From CAIVVT01 sp052145115 (GTDB taxonomy: Bacteria > Acidobacteriota > Terriglobia > Bryobacterales > Bryobacteraceae), in assembly GCA_052145115.1 (NCBI GenBank), contig JBKQPG010000070.1:1-64000 (forward strand): a DNA stretch of 64,000 nucleotides, in the 5' to 3' direction. The position numbers and the translations under genes are program-made. Below are positions 8,009 through 17,138 of the stretch, piece after piece. Every line of letters begins with the position of its first letter. The stretch's first letter is position 1. The notes beneath the pieces are model-generated. The model was not told the origin of the DNA. It did no database searches and was given only the letters and a program-made list of their open reading frames with translations.

Positions 8009-9445
8009 ATGACGGTGAACAGGGAAGAGTTGATCGCCGGGATCGCGCGAGAGGTGATCGCGCGGCTGCAGGGCGCGACGGCTCCAGTTGCAGCGGCGGC
8101 GGCGGCGCCAGTGGGCGACGGCGTTTTCGCGACCGTGGACGAGGCCGTCGCGGCCGCCGCCGAGGCCCAGCCACGCGTTGGGGAGATGACCCTCGACCAG
8201 CGCGGCAGCATTGTCGCGATCGTGCGGAAACTGTGCGCCGACAACGCCCGGGAATGGGCGCAGAAGGAATTGGAAGAGTCAGGCCTCGGCCGGCTCGATC
8301 ATAAGATCGACAAGCTGCACAACGTGCGCTTCGTCCTGGGCGTCGAGGCGATGCGCAGCGAACTGCGCAGCGACCGCAGCGGGCTGTGCATCATCGAGCA
8401 CGCGCCGTGGGGCGTGATCGGCATGATTTTGCCGGCGACCCATTCGGTGCCCACGATGGCCAGCAACATGATCAACGTGGTCGCCGCGGGAAACACGGCC
8501 GTTTTCAGCCCGCACCCGGCGGCGTCGAAGATCGCCTGCCATGCACTGCGCGTGTTCAATCGCGAGATCGTGCGCGAGCTGGGCGTGGCCAACGTTTTCA
8601 CCACGGTGTCGGCGCCCAGTATCCGCTCGGCCGAGGAGGTTTTTCATCACCCGCGCGTGGCGCTGCTGTGCGTGACGGGAGGGCCGGCGGTTGTGCGGGC
8701 GGCCGCGAAATCGGGCAAGCGCGTGATTGCCGCCGGGCCGGGCAACCCGCCAGTGGTGGTGGACGAGACGGCCGATCTGGACAACGCGGCGCGCTCGATT
8801 GTGCTGGGCGCCTCGTTCGACAACAACCTGCTGTGCATCGGCGAAAAGGAAGTCTTCGTGGTGGCCCAGGTGTTCGACGCCTTCCTGGCGGCGATGAAGC
8901 GCGCCGGCGCGGTGGAGCTGAACCTGGCCGCTATCGAGCGTCTCACCGCCGCCGCGTTTCGCTTCGACGGCGAAGGCAAGGGCTGCGCGCACGCGCATCT
9001 GAGAAAAGAGCTGGTCGGCAAGGACGTGGCGCTGCTGGCCGCGGCCGCCGGAGTCGAGGTTCCGCCCTCGACGCCGCTGCTGTTCGGACAGACGGCCGAA
9101 GATCACCCCTTCGTCCAGGAGGAGCAGATGATGCCCTTCGTGCCGATTGTGCGCGTGCCCGATGTGGACGCGGGGATCGCGGCCGCACTCAAGGCCGAGC
9201 ACGGCTACCGGCATACCGCGCTGATCCACTCCCGCAACATCCACAACGTCACGAAGATGGCGCGCCTGATGAACACCACGCTGTTCATCCACAACGCCGC
9301 CTGCGTGGCCGCGCTGGGCGCGGACAACCCGAGTTACATGAGTTACAGTATCGCCACGCCCACCGGCGAAGGCGTGACCACGCCACTGACCTTCACGCGC
9401 GAGCGCCAGATGGCGCTGGGCGGCGGCGCGCTGCGCATCATTTGA
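8009..9445 (+). CDS. Microcompartment CoA-acylating aldehyde dehydrogenase (PduP/EutE-like)
   Basis: Oxidises an aldehyde to its acyl-CoA using NAD and CoA. The 478 residues are typical of the family. The catalytic cysteine is in FDNNLLCIGEKE (C276), and the ITHSxP-equivalent ATHSVPTMASN and the AAGPGN motif are present. The first ~20 residues (NREELIAGIAREVIARL) form an amphipathic helix followed by an Ala-rich linker, the usual layout of an encapsulation peptide that targets cargo to the shell. With the aldolase next door, the likely aldehyde is lactaldehyde, as in planctomycete-type fucose/rhamnose compartments; this is inferred from context. Confidence 0.88.
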   Translation: MTVNREELIAGIAREVIARLQGATAPVAAAAAAPVGDGVFATVDEAVAAAAEAQPRVGEMTLDQRGSIVAIVRKLCADNAREWAQKELEESGLGRLDHKIDKLHNVRFVLGVEAMRSELRSDRSGLCIIEHAPWGVIGMILPATHSVPTMASNMINVVAAGNTAVFSPHPAASKIACHALRVFNREIVRELGVANVFTTVSAPSIRSAEEVFHHPRVALLCVTGGPAVVRAAAKSGKRVIAAGPGNPPVVVDETADLDNAARSIVLGASFDNNLLCIGEKEVFVVAQVFDAFLAAMKRAGAVELNLAAIERLTAAAFRFDGEGKGCAHAHLRKELVGKDVALLAAAAGVEVPPSTPLLFGQTAEDHPFVQEEQMMPFVPIVRVPDVDAGIAAALKAEHGYRHTALIHSRNIHNVTKMARLMNTTLFIHNAACVAALGADNPSYMSYSIATPTGEGVTTPLTFTRERQMALGGGALRII

Positions 9446-9454
9446 GAGGCGTTC

Positions 9455-10504
9455 ATGAGTAGTGTCGATCTGACGCAACACAAAGTCATCGTGGCCGGGG
9501 ATATCGAAGCTGCCATCAAGGGCGGCGCGAAGGAACTGGTGGTGCGCGAGGGCGCGATCCTCACTCCATCGGCGCGTGACGCCATCTCGGCCCATGGACT
9601 GACGCTGCACAGCGGCACGGCCGCCGCCGCTGGAGCCCCGGCCTCCGCGCATTGGGACGTGGTGTTTCATTCGCCGGAAGCCGAAGCGATCAAGGCCGAA
9701 ATCGTCGAGGTCGGCCGCAAGCTGTGGCAGCGCATGTACGTCGATGGCAACGGCGGCAACATCAGCTACCGCCTCACGCCCGAGGCGGTGCTGTGCACGC
9801 CGACGCTGGTGAGCAAGGCCGACCTGCGGCCCGAGGATCTGTGCCTGGTCGATTACCAGGGCAACCAACTGGCCGGCGGCAAGCCGCGCACCAGCGAAAT
9901 CCTGCTGCACCTGGAGATTTACAAGGCCGTGCCCGAGGCCAAGGCGGCGGTGCATTGCCATCCGCCCCACGCCACGGCCTACGCCATCACCGGCCGCGTG
10001 CCGCCGACCTGCATCATCCCCGAATTCGAGGTGTTCATCGGCAAGGTGGGGCTGACGCAATACGAAACGCCCGGCACGCAGAAGTTCGCCGAGACCGTGC
10101 TGCCGTTCGTCAAGGACCACAACAGCGTCCTGCTGGGCAATCACGGCATTATCTGCTGGGCCGATAGCGTGACGCATGCCGAATGGTATGCCGAGGTGCT
10201 CGACACCTATTGCTGGACGCTGTTGATCGCCAGCCAACTGGGCGCGCCGATCACGACGATCTCCGCTGAGAAGGCCGTCGATCTGCTGGCCATCAAGCAG
10301 CGCCTGGGCCTGCCGGACGCACGCCTGCAATCGCCTGGATGTCCGATCTGCGACCTGCCGGAGCCCGGATCGACCATCGTCGTGCAACCCCACGCCGCCT
10401 GCGCTCCCGCCGCCGCGCCGCCGGACAGCGACACCGAGGCCCTGGTACGCGACGTTACCGCCGCCGTCCTGCAGGCGTTGGACCGGAAAACCGCCAAGGA
10501 ATGA
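9455..10504 (+). CDS. Class II aldolase (fuculose/rhamnulose-1-phosphate aldolase family) with C-terminal encapsulation-type helix
   Basis: Zinc-dependent aldolase expected to split a deoxyketose phosphate into DHAP and lactaldehyde. Residues ~65-270 hold the class II fold: GNGGNISYR, VSKADL, the zinc-ligand motif HCHPPHA, and GNHGIICW. The N-terminal ~50 residues (VIVAGDI...LVVREGAILTPSARDAI) are an extra module seen in microcompartment-associated aldolases. The C-terminus, after a Pro/Ala linker, is a short amphipathic helix (TEALVRDVTAAVLQALDR) that looks like an encapsulation peptide. The stop overlaps the next gene's ATG by 4 bases. The exact sugar is not determined. Confidence 0.85.
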   Translation: MSSVDLTQHKVIVAGDIEAAIKGGAKELVVREGAILTPSARDAISAHGLTLHSGTAAAAGAPASAHWDVVFHSPEAEAIKAEIVEVGRKLWQRMYVDGNGGNISYRLTPEAVLCTPTLVSKADLRPEDLCLVDYQGNQLAGGKPRTSEILLHLEIYKAVPEAKAAVHCHPPHATAYAITGRVPPTCIIPEFEVFIGKVGLTQYETPGTQKFAETVLPFVKDHNSVLLGNHGIICWADSVTHAEWYAEVLDTYCWTLLIASQLGAPITTISAEKAVDLLAIKQRLGLPDARLQSPGCPICDLPEPGSTIVVQPHAACAPAAAPPDSDTEALVRDVTAAVLQALDRKTAKE

Positions 10505-11256
10505 AAGCCACCGGCCGCCAGCTGCGCATCCGCCAGCTTCTCGAGGGGCAGGAGTTTGTCGATCTGGAGACGCTGTGCCGCGAGCTGGAAGCCTCCGATT
10601 CCTCCGTCCGCCGCGACCTCATCAATCTCGAACAGGAAGGAATCCTCAAGCGCGTCTACGGCGGCGCCATGGCCATGCAGGCGGGCGACCATGCGCTCGA
10701 TTTCGACTGGCAGAGCACGCGCATGGCCGAGGAAAAGCGGCGCATCGGCGCGCTGGCCGCGGGTTTGATCGAGAACGGCCAGACGGTGATCCTGGACGGC
10801 GGCTCGACCGTTGCGGCCGTGGCCCGGCTGCTGACCAGCCGTTCGCTGCACGTCATCACCAATTCGCTGCCGATCGCCGAGATTTTCAATGAATCGCGCC
10901 AGATCGAAGTGACGCTCACCGGCGGTTACCTCTTTCCGCGCCTGCGGGTGACGCTGGGGCCGCTGTGCGAACAGATGCTGGCCGGGGTCAACGCCGACGT
11001 GCTCATCATGGGCATCGGGGGCGCCACCGCCGAGGGCTTCAGCAACACCAACACGCTGGTGGTCAGCCCGCAGCGCAAGATGATCGAGGTCTCGCAGAAG
11101 GTCGTCATCGTCGCCGACCACGCCAAGTTCGGCCGGCGGGCGGTGATGCACCTGGCGCCGCTGGATGTGGCCGATGTCGTGGTATCCGATTCGGGTCTCC
11201 CCGCCGAGTTCCAGGAGATGCTGCGCGAGCGCGAGGTGCAGGTGCTGCTGGCGTGA
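10501..11256 (+). CDS. DeoR/GlpR-family transcriptional regulator
   Basis: A 251-residue sugar-phosphate-responsive regulator. The N-terminal winged helix-turn-helix (RIRQLLEGQEFVDLETLCRE, then SDSSVRRDLINLE) and GILKRVYGGA wing are typical DeoR. The C-terminal effector domain has GQTVILDGGSTV, VITNSLPIAE, LTGG and ADHAKFGRRA. It is translationally coupled to the aldolase (ATGA overlap) and is the last gene of the microcompartment operon, so it most likely represses that operon until the phosphorylated sugar accumulates. Confidence 0.93.
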   Translation: MKATGRQLRIRQLLEGQEFVDLETLCRELEASDSSVRRDLINLEQEGILKRVYGGAMAMQAGDHALDFDWQSTRMAEEKRRIGALAAGLIENGQTVILDGGSTVAAVARLLTSRSLHVITNSLPIAEIFNESRQIEVTLTGGYLFPRLRVTLGPLCEQMLAGVNADVLIMGIGGATAEGFSNTNTLVVSPQRKMIEVSQKVVIVADHAKFGRRAVMHLAPLDVADVVVSDSGLPAEFQEMLREREVQVLLA

Positions 11257-11362
11257 GCAGTCGCTGCTCGTCGCAATCCGCGGCGCAGCGCCCGGACCCG
11301 GCGCGCCACGCCGCGCACGTCCTTGTCGCCTGGCTGTTGTTCGCGACGCGCGTCCTTCGCCC

Positions 11363-12712
11363 CTACAGTCTGAAAATCTTCTCTGACTGCATCCCCTTCA
11401 ACGCGTTGCGCGTGTCGACGATCAACTGCGCCTGCTCCACGAGCGCCGCGTAGTCGGTTGCTTTGTGATCGGTGATGATGACGACGCAATCGGCCTTGGC
11501 GACCACGTCCGGATCCTGCTCGGAGGTGTAAGTCCGCTGCTCCACCTGGATCGAGGGGATGTAGGGGTCGCTGTAGCTCACCACCGCGCCGCGCTTGGCG
11601 AGCACGTGCATCACGTCCAGCGCCGGCGACTCGCGCACGTCGTCGATATCCCTCTTATACGCCACGCCCAGCACGTGCACGTGCGAGCCCTTCAGCGGCT
11701 TGCGCACCTCGTTCAGCGCGTTCTGGATCTTGTCCACGACGAAGTGCGGCATGTTCGAGTTGATGTAGCCGGCGAGCTCGATGAAGCGCGCCTCCATGCC
11801 CGACTGCTTGGTCTTCCACGAGAGATAGAACGGGTCGATGGGGATGCAGTGCCCGCCCAGGCCCGGCCCCGGGTAGAACGGCATGAAGCCGAAGGGTTTT
11901 GTGGCCGCCGCGTCGATGATCTCCCAGACGTTGATGTCCATGCGGTCGCACAGCACCGCCAGCTCGTTCACCAGGCCGATATTGATCATGCGGAAGGTGT
12001 TCTCCAGCAGCTTCACCATCTCGGCGACCTTGGTCGAGCTCACCGCCACCACGTGTTCCAGTGCCTGCGAGTAGAAGAGCGCGCCCAGGCGCGTGCACTC
12101 CGGCGTGATACCGCCCACTACCTTGGGAATGTTCCTGGTGTTGTACTTCGGGTTGCCCGGATCGACGCGCTCGGGCGAAAAACACAGGAAGAATTCGCGC
12201 CCGACCTCGAGCTTGGAGGCTTCGAACATCGGCAGCAGCAGCTCGTCGGTGGTGCCCGGGTAGGTGGTCGATTCCAGAATCACCAGCAGGCCCGGATGAG
12301 CGTAGCGCGCGACTTCCTGCGCTGCCGACACGACGTAGCTCATGTCCGGGTCCTTGGTCTTGCGCAGCGGGGTCGGCACGGCGATGTTGATCGTGTCGAG
12401 CTCCTTCGCCGCGGCGAAATCGGTGGTCGCCTTCAACAGGCCCTGCGCCACCAGCGGAGCCAGCTCCGCCGTGGGCACGTCCTGCACGTAGCTCTCGCCC
12501 TGGTTGATCCGCGCCACCTTGCTCGCGGTGACGTCGATGCCCGTCACGTGAAAACCCGCCTTGGCGAATTCGACCGCCAGCGGCAAACCGACGTAACCCA
12601 GCCCGACCACGCCCACCCGCGCCGTTTTCGCGCGGATTTTTTGCGCCAATGCCTCGGCGATGGCGTTTCCCTGCGGGGCCTGGCCGGCCGCGGCGGTGTC
12701 CTGTTGCATCAT
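11363..12712 (-). CDS. Nucleotide-sugar dehydrogenase (UDP-N-acetylglucosamine/mannosamine 6-dehydrogenase family)
   Basis: Oxidises the C6 hydroxyl of a UDP-sugar to a carboxylate with two NAD. The 449 residues contain the NAD-binding start VGVVGLGYVGLPLAVEFAKAGF, the central block LLENTFRMINIGLVNE, the catalytic-cysteine motif GPGLGGHCIPIDPFYL and the C-terminal GVAYKRDIDDVRESPA. The wording of these motifs fits the WbpA/WecC group better than UDP-glucose dehydrogenase. It lies alone, leftward, with a GGAG site 6-7 bases before the ATG pair. With the DegT aminotransferase ending at 15999 it could serve amino-sugar synthesis for a surface glycan. Confidence 0.9.
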   Translation of the reverse strand: MMQQDTAAAGQAPQGNAIAEALAQKIRAKTARVGVVGLGYVGLPLAVEFAKAGFHVTGIDVTASKVARINQGESYVQDVPTAELAPLVAQGLLKATTDFAAAKELDTINIAVPTPLRKTKDPDMSYVVSAAQEVARYAHPGLLVILESTTYPGTTDELLLPMFEASKLEVGREFFLCFSPERVDPGNPKYNTRNIPKVVGGITPECTRLGALFYSQALEHVVAVSSTKVAEMVKLLENTFRMINIGLVNELAVLCDRMDINVWEIIDAAATKPFGFMPFYPGPGLGGHCIPIDPFYLSWKTKQSGMEARFIELAGYINSNMPHFVVDKIQNALNEVRKPLKGSHVHVLGVAYKRDIDDVRESPALDVMHVLAKRGAVVSYSDPYIPSIQVEQRTYTSEQDPDVVAKADCVVIITDHKATDYAALVEQAQLIVDTRNALKGMQSEKIFRL

Positions 12713-13199
12713 TTGAATCTCCGCTTCGCTCGTTGCCTTGGAGGGCGAAAAATGTCCTTTTCAAGTATATCGGGCGGGCCGAGGCGGTCCCTCGGCGCAG
12801 GCGGTGCGCTTCCCGAGGCACTCCGCAAGCGGCGCCCGTCACTGCTCATTTGTGCCGGTCCGCGGGCGTTCGTCTCAGGCGCGGACCTGAGAATCACACC
12901 GGCTCTCGCAAACAACCCATAGGTTGTTTCGGCTCCCTCGTGGCTGCCAGACTGAGAATCACAATCGCCGGAATACGTTTCCGTGCTGCCAAAGCTTCGC
13001 ACACCCTTTTCAGTCAGCCCAATGATCGAAATCACCTGCCAGCCCGCGTCTATGGAGGTCCCACCAGTGATTGGCGGGCATTCCCATCAGCTTCCGTTTC
13101 GCCCAAACGGTGCCATAATACACTGGTTGTGCGCGTGGAGAGGGTCGGCGTGGCGCGGCTCTGAAACGGCTGCGATCTCTAAGTAATCACCTGGAGGCA
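12713..13199. other. Divergent intergenic region with a perfect hairpin and a short direct repeat
   Basis: The 487-bp gap separates two divergently transcribed genes and has no credible coding frame. AAACAACC-CATA-GGTTGTTT (12910-12929) is a perfect 8-bp inverted repeat. CTGAGAATCACA occurs twice (12887-12898 and 12952-12963). The region must contain both promoters, but I cannot place them with confidence. Confidence 0.4.
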
Positions 13200-15023
13200 A
13201 TGATGCTGAAACGGCTCCTACTGTGCCTGGTTGCTGCACCGCTGCTGGTGGCGCAAGCGCCCAAACAAAAGATCACGCGGGCCGCGGATCTGCCCGTTTT
13301 CACTTACAAACTCGCCCCGAGCGTGGAAGACGTCCTGCTGTCGGAGGAGAAGTTCCATCAACTGGCGGTCGAGATTCGCAAGAACGTGGAATCTGTTCTG
13401 GCCAAGTATGACATCGAGGACAAGGCCGCGCTGCGGGGGATGCTCAGCACGCTCATGGTTTTGGATTTGTTGGAGCACCGCGACGCGGACGCGCTGAAGC
13501 TGCTCGATCAAATCAAGGACCTGGAGGAGAAGCCGGCCGCGAAGCTGCTCAGCGGCCTGGATCCAAGGGCCATTCTGCAAGCGCGAGCGCAATTCAAGGA
13601 TCGCAGCTCGCCGGAGTATCGCCAGGCGATTTACAGGAGCATCCGCGCGGCGCTCGATGGGATGCCGTTCACCGTAATCGAGAACGACGTGAAACAGCGC
13701 AAGAGCGGCGCGGAGATCGTCAGCCAGTCGCTGCTCGTCGGCATCGTTCAGGCCGGAATGGAGCCTGCGCTGAAGAAGAACAACGGGGCGCTGAGTTCGG
13801 ACATGGCCCACCAATTGCCGGGGATGCGGCTCGCGTTGGAGGAGGCCATCCCGATCAAGTACACGCTGATTGAAGCCTACGGCAGCTATTTGGCGGCGCA
13901 CCAGGTCGCCAAGCAGGACATCTGGGCCGCACGGTCGGTGCAGTTGGAGCCGGGCAAGGGTTATGCTCCGGTGAACGTGGCGGTGTGGGATTCGGGTGTC
14001 GATTCGAAGATCTACAGCGACCGGCTGGTGAGGGACAAGTCCGGAAAGTTCGAGCTGATCGCATTCGATCTGGAGTCGCGGCCCTCAATCACTGAACTCT
14101 TCCCACTCACGCCCGAACAGCAAGAGAAAGTCCCCACGCTGAAGAGCGAGGTAAAGGGCCTCACCGACATGCAGGCCAACCTCGACACGCCCGATGCGGC
14201 GGCGCTGAAGAAGAAGCTGTCGGCAATGAAGCCCGATCAGGTCAAGCCATTCATCGAAGACCTGGACCTTGCGTCAATCTACATGCACGGCACGCACGTG
14301 GCCGGTATCATGATGGACGGCAATCCTTACGCGCGCCTCGCCCTGGGGCGCATTTCGTTCGATTACAAGATCGTTCCGGACCCCTGCCCTTCGCCGGAAC
14401 TGTCGCAGCGCGAAGTGGCGGCGACCGGCGCGTACGTGGACTTCTTCAAGCGCAACGGCGTCCGCGTGGTCAACATGAGCTGGGGCCTGTCGGTCAAGGA
14501 ATACGAGGGCGCCCTGGAGCAGTGCGGCATCGGCAAGACAGCCGACGAGCGCAGGCAGCTTGCGCGCGGCTACTTCGACAGCCACAAGACGGCGTTGGTG
14601 AAAGCGTTCAATTCGGCGCCGGAGATCCTCTTCGTCGCCGCGGCGGGCAACTCCAACAGCTCGGCGAGCTTCGAGGAGTTCGTCCCCTCGAGTCTCCGGC
14701 TGCCGAACCTGCTGACGGTCGGCGCGGTGGATCTGGCGGGCGACGAGGCCGGCTTCACCAGCTACGGGCCCACAGTGGTGGTTCACGCCAATGGGTACGA
14801 GGTGGAGAGCTATGTGCCCGGCGGCGAGAAGATGAAGTTCTCGGGCACGTCGATGGCGTCGCCGAATGCCGCCAACCTGGCCGCCAAGATCATGGCCGTC
14901 AATCCCAAGCTCAAGCCGCCGGAAGTCATCGCCATCATCACCTCGACCGCGAACCGCACCGCAGACGGCCGGCGCAACCTGATTAACCCGCGCAAGGCCG
15001 TGGAGATGGCGCAGGCGAAATAG
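13200..15023 (+). CDS. Secreted subtilisin-like (S8) serine protease
   Basis: Exported endopeptidase of 607 residues. A signal peptide (LKRLLLCLVAAPLLVAQA) is followed by a long pro- or accessory region to about residue 255. The triad is readable: Asp264 in VAVWDSGVDS, His363 in MHGTHVAGIMMDG and Ser551 in SGTSMASPNAANLAA, with the oxyanion-hole block AAAGNSNSS. The Asp-His spacing (~99 residues) is longer than in classic subtilisins, implying an insertion between the two. A CTGGAGG site precedes the ATG pair. Likely released or envelope-located, degrading extracellular protein. A strong hairpin follows the stop. Confidence 0.93.
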   Translation: MMLKRLLLCLVAAPLLVAQAPKQKITRAADLPVFTYKLAPSVEDVLLSEEKFHQLAVEIRKNVESVLAKYDIEDKAALRGMLSTLMVLDLLEHRDADALKLLDQIKDLEEKPAAKLLSGLDPRAILQARAQFKDRSSPEYRQAIYRSIRAALDGMPFTVIENDVKQRKSGAEIVSQSLLVGIVQAGMEPALKKNNGALSSDMAHQLPGMRLALEEAIPIKYTLIEAYGSYLAAHQVAKQDIWAARSVQLEPGKGYAPVNVAVWDSGVDSKIYSDRLVRDKSGKFELIAFDLESRPSITELFPLTPEQQEKVPTLKSEVKGLTDMQANLDTPDAAALKKKLSAMKPDQVKPFIEDLDLASIYMHGTHVAGIMMDGNPYARLALGRISFDYKIVPDPCPSPELSQREVAATGAYVDFFKRNGVRVVNMSWGLSVKEYEGALEQCGIGKTADERRQLARGYFDSHKTALVKAFNSAPEILFVAAAGNSNSSASFEEFVPSSLRLPNLLTVGAVDLAGDEAGFTSYGPTVVVHANGYEVESYVPGGEKMKFSGTSMASPNAANLAAKIMAVNPKLKPPEVIAIITSTANRTADGRRNLINPRKAVEMAQAK

Positions 15024-15030
15024 GAACGCC

Positions 15031-15065
15031 GGAGCGTGTGCCGCCCTGCGCGGCGGCACAGCTCC
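15031..15065 (+). terminator. Strong hairpin after the S8 protease gene
   Basis: GGAGC plus TGTGCCGCC on the left pairs with GGCGGCACA plus GCTCC on the right, giving a 14-bp stem with one bulged G and a 6-base loop. It starts 8 bases after the stop codon. No T-run follows, so transcript-end protection or non-canonical termination is as likely as intrinsic termination. Confidence 0.5.
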
Positions 15066-15096
15066 GCCCCGGCCCGGATCCTGGTAGCGTTTTTAA

Positions 15097-16002
15097 ATGC
15101 GCTACCCGTGCCTGATTCCGCTTCTGGTTTTCATCGTCGTGTCCGCGGCCCCAGCCCAGACTCCCCCGGCCGCGCCGCGGGTGAAGCCCATCCGGCTGCT
15201 GATCCAGGGCGACGACATGGGCGCGGCGCACGGCATGAATGCCGGCACGATCCGGGCCTACAAGGAAGGCATCCTCCGCTCGACCAACGTCATCGTGCCG
15301 GGACCGTGGTTCATGGAAGCGGTCGAGCTGCTCGAGCAGAACCCGGGTCTGGACGTCGGTGTGCACCTGTGCCTGACCAGCGAGTGGGATCATCTCAAAT
15401 GGCGGCCGTTGACCAATGCGCCGAACCTTGTGGACGCGGATGGCTACTTCTTTCCGCTGGTCTGGCCGGCGAAAGGTCTGCCGCCCCACACGAGTCTCAA
15501 AGAAGCCGACCCGAAGACCGAGGAGGTGGAACGCGAGCTAAGGCGCCAGATCGAGGTCGCACGCCGGCACATCCCGCGCATCTCCTATCTGTCGTCGCAC
15601 ATGGGCTTTCCGTCGTTGAAGCCCGAGTGGCGCACGATGTTGCAGCGCATCGCCGACGATACGGGCATTCCGCTGATGGAGAACGAGAAGGGACTGAACT
15701 ACCTGTTCGCGGTGTGGAACTCCGGTGTGGGCGCGAAATCCGACAACGGCGCGGCGCGCGCCGCCAAGCTGGCCGCGAAGCTGGAAAAGCTGCAGCCGGG
15801 AGCGACGTACATCATGGTGGACCACTGCGGCACGGACGAAGCGGAGATGCAAGCCCTGGGGCGCGCGGGCTCCGAAAACGTTGGCGCCGAGCGCGCCGCG
15901 GTGGTCGAGGCCTGGACCAGCCCGTTGGTGCTGGCGGTGGTGAAGCAGCGCAACATCCAGCTCATCGGTCACGCCAGCCTGCCCCGGCCGGCGCGGCGCT
16001 AG
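15097..16002 (+). CDS. Secreted YdjC/ChbG-family carbohydrate deacetylase
   Basis: A 301-residue protein with a signal peptide (CLIPLLVFIVVSAAPAQ). The mature part matches the YdjC-like metal-dependent deacetylase fold: LLIQGDDMGAAHGMN (metal-binding Asp pair), LDVGVHLCLTSEW, SYLSSHMGF (metal His) and YIMVDHCG near the end. The family removes N-acetyl groups from small chito-oligosaccharides or related amino sugars; the export signal suggests a periplasmic substrate. It converges on the DegT gene with a 4-base overlap. Confidence 0.85.
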   Translation: MRYPCLIPLLVFIVVSAAPAQTPPAAPRVKPIRLLIQGDDMGAAHGMNAGTIRAYKEGILRSTNVIVPGPWFMEAVELLEQNPGLDVGVHLCLTSEWDHLKWRPLTNAPNLVDADGYFFPLVWPAKGLPPHTSLKEADPKTEEVERELRRQIEVARRHIPRISYLSSHMGFPSLKPEWRTMLQRIADDTGIPLMENEKGLNYLFAVWNSGVGAKSDNGAARAAKLAAKLEKLQPGATYIMVDHCGTDEAEMQALGRAGSENVGAERAAVVEAWTSPLVLAVVKQRNIQLIGHASLPRPARR

Positions 16003-17135
16003 GCGCGGTATCCCTTCAGTAGACCGGCGACGTAGCCGATATCGGCGGCGCTCAGGCCGGGATAGACCGGCAGGGCCAGCACCTCGCGCGCGGCCTGCTC
16101 GCTGACCGGGAAATCGCCCAGTTCATAACCCAGGCCGCCGAAACAGACCTGCGTGTGCAGCGGCAGCGGGTAGTAAATTTCGCTGGCCACGCCGCGCGCC
16201 TTCAGGTAATCGCGCAGGTGATCGCGGTACGGCGAGCGCACGACGAATTGGTTGAAGACGTGCCGCGTCTGGTAGGGGGCGAGGGCCGGCAACGAGACCA
16301 GCTTGGTGCCCGCGCCGAGCAGCCGCGCGTACTCGCCGGCGTTGGCCTGGCGGGCCGCGGTCCATTCGTCCAGGTGGCGCAGCTTGACTCGCAGGACCGC
16401 CGCCTGGAGCGAGTCCAGGCGCGAATTGATGCCCACTTCATCGTGGTAGTAGCGCACCGTGCTGCCGTGGACCCGCAGCGCCGCCACGCGCCGCGCCAGG
16501 GGGCCGTCGGAGGTGAGGATCGCGCCGCCCTCACCCAGCGCGCCGAGGTTCTTGGTGGGGAAAAAGCTGAGGCAGTCGATGTCGCCCAGCGTGGCGACGC
16601 TGCGGCCCTTATATTGCGCGCCGATGGCCTGGGCCGCGTCGCCGATGACGCGCCAGCCGTGGCGCCGGGCGATTTCGGCGATCGGGTCCATGTCCGCCGC
16701 GCCGCCGAACAGGTGGACCGGAATGACGGCCTTGATGCCCGGGTTGAGGCGGGCCGCATCCTCCAGGCGCGCCGGATCCATGTTGTAAGTGATGGGATCG
16801 ATGTCCACGAAGACCGGCGTGGCGCCGGCGCGGACGATGGCGCCGGCGGTGGCGAAGAAGGTGAACGGCGTGGTGGCGACGCGGTCGCCGGGGCCGATGT
16901 CGGCCGCCAGCAAAGCCAGGAACAGCGCATCGGAGCCGGAGTTGCAGACGACGGCGTGGGGGGCGCCGCAATAGGCGGCCAGCTCCTGTTCGAGCAGTGC
17001 GACATCCTCACCCAGGATGAAGCGCTGGGAGTCGACCACGCGCGTGATCGCAGCCAGGATCTCATCGCGCAACGGCTCGTGGATGGGGCGCAGATCGAGC
17101 AGCGGGACGCTGCGCGTGGCGGGCTGAGCGGACAT
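15999..17135 (-). CDS. DegT/DnrJ/EryC1/StrS-family sugar aminotransferase
   Basis: PLP-dependent aminotransferase acting on nucleotide-linked keto sugars. The 378 residues show the N-terminal VPLLDLRP, the cofactor-binding block CNSGSDALFLAL, TTPFTFFATAGAI, DAAQAIGA, and the PLP-lysine segment SFFPTKNLGALGEGG. These match the WbpE/DegT group. I chose ATG 17135, 7 bases after a GGAGAGG site, over a TTG one codon upstream. Its expected partners would include a dehydrogenase such as the one at 11363-12712, although the two are about 3.3 kb apart. Confidence 0.92.
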   Translation of the reverse strand: MSAQPATRSVPLLDLRPIHEPLRDEILAAITRVVDSQRFILGEDVALLEQELAAYCGAPHAVVCNSGSDALFLALLAADIGPGDRVATTPFTFFATAGAIVRAGATPVFVDIDPITYNMDPARLEDAARLNPGIKAVIPVHLFGGAADMDPIAEIARRHGWRVIGDAAQAIGAQYKGRSVATLGDIDCLSFFPTKNLGALGEGGAILTSDGPLARRVAALRVHGSTVRYYHDEVGINSRLDSLQAAVLRVKLRHLDEWTAARQANAGEYARLLGAGTKLVSLPALAPYQTRHVFNQFVVRSPYRDHLRDYLKARGVASEIYYPLPLHTQVCFGGLGYELGDFPVSEQAAREVLALPVYPGLSAADIGYVAGLLKGYRA

Positions 17136-17138
17136 CAA

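Noticed and set aside
8279..10393. 704-codon leftward frame across the microcompartment genes
   Set aside because: Antisense to two clearly recognisable enzymes; His/Arg-rich translation typical of a GC-rich shadow.
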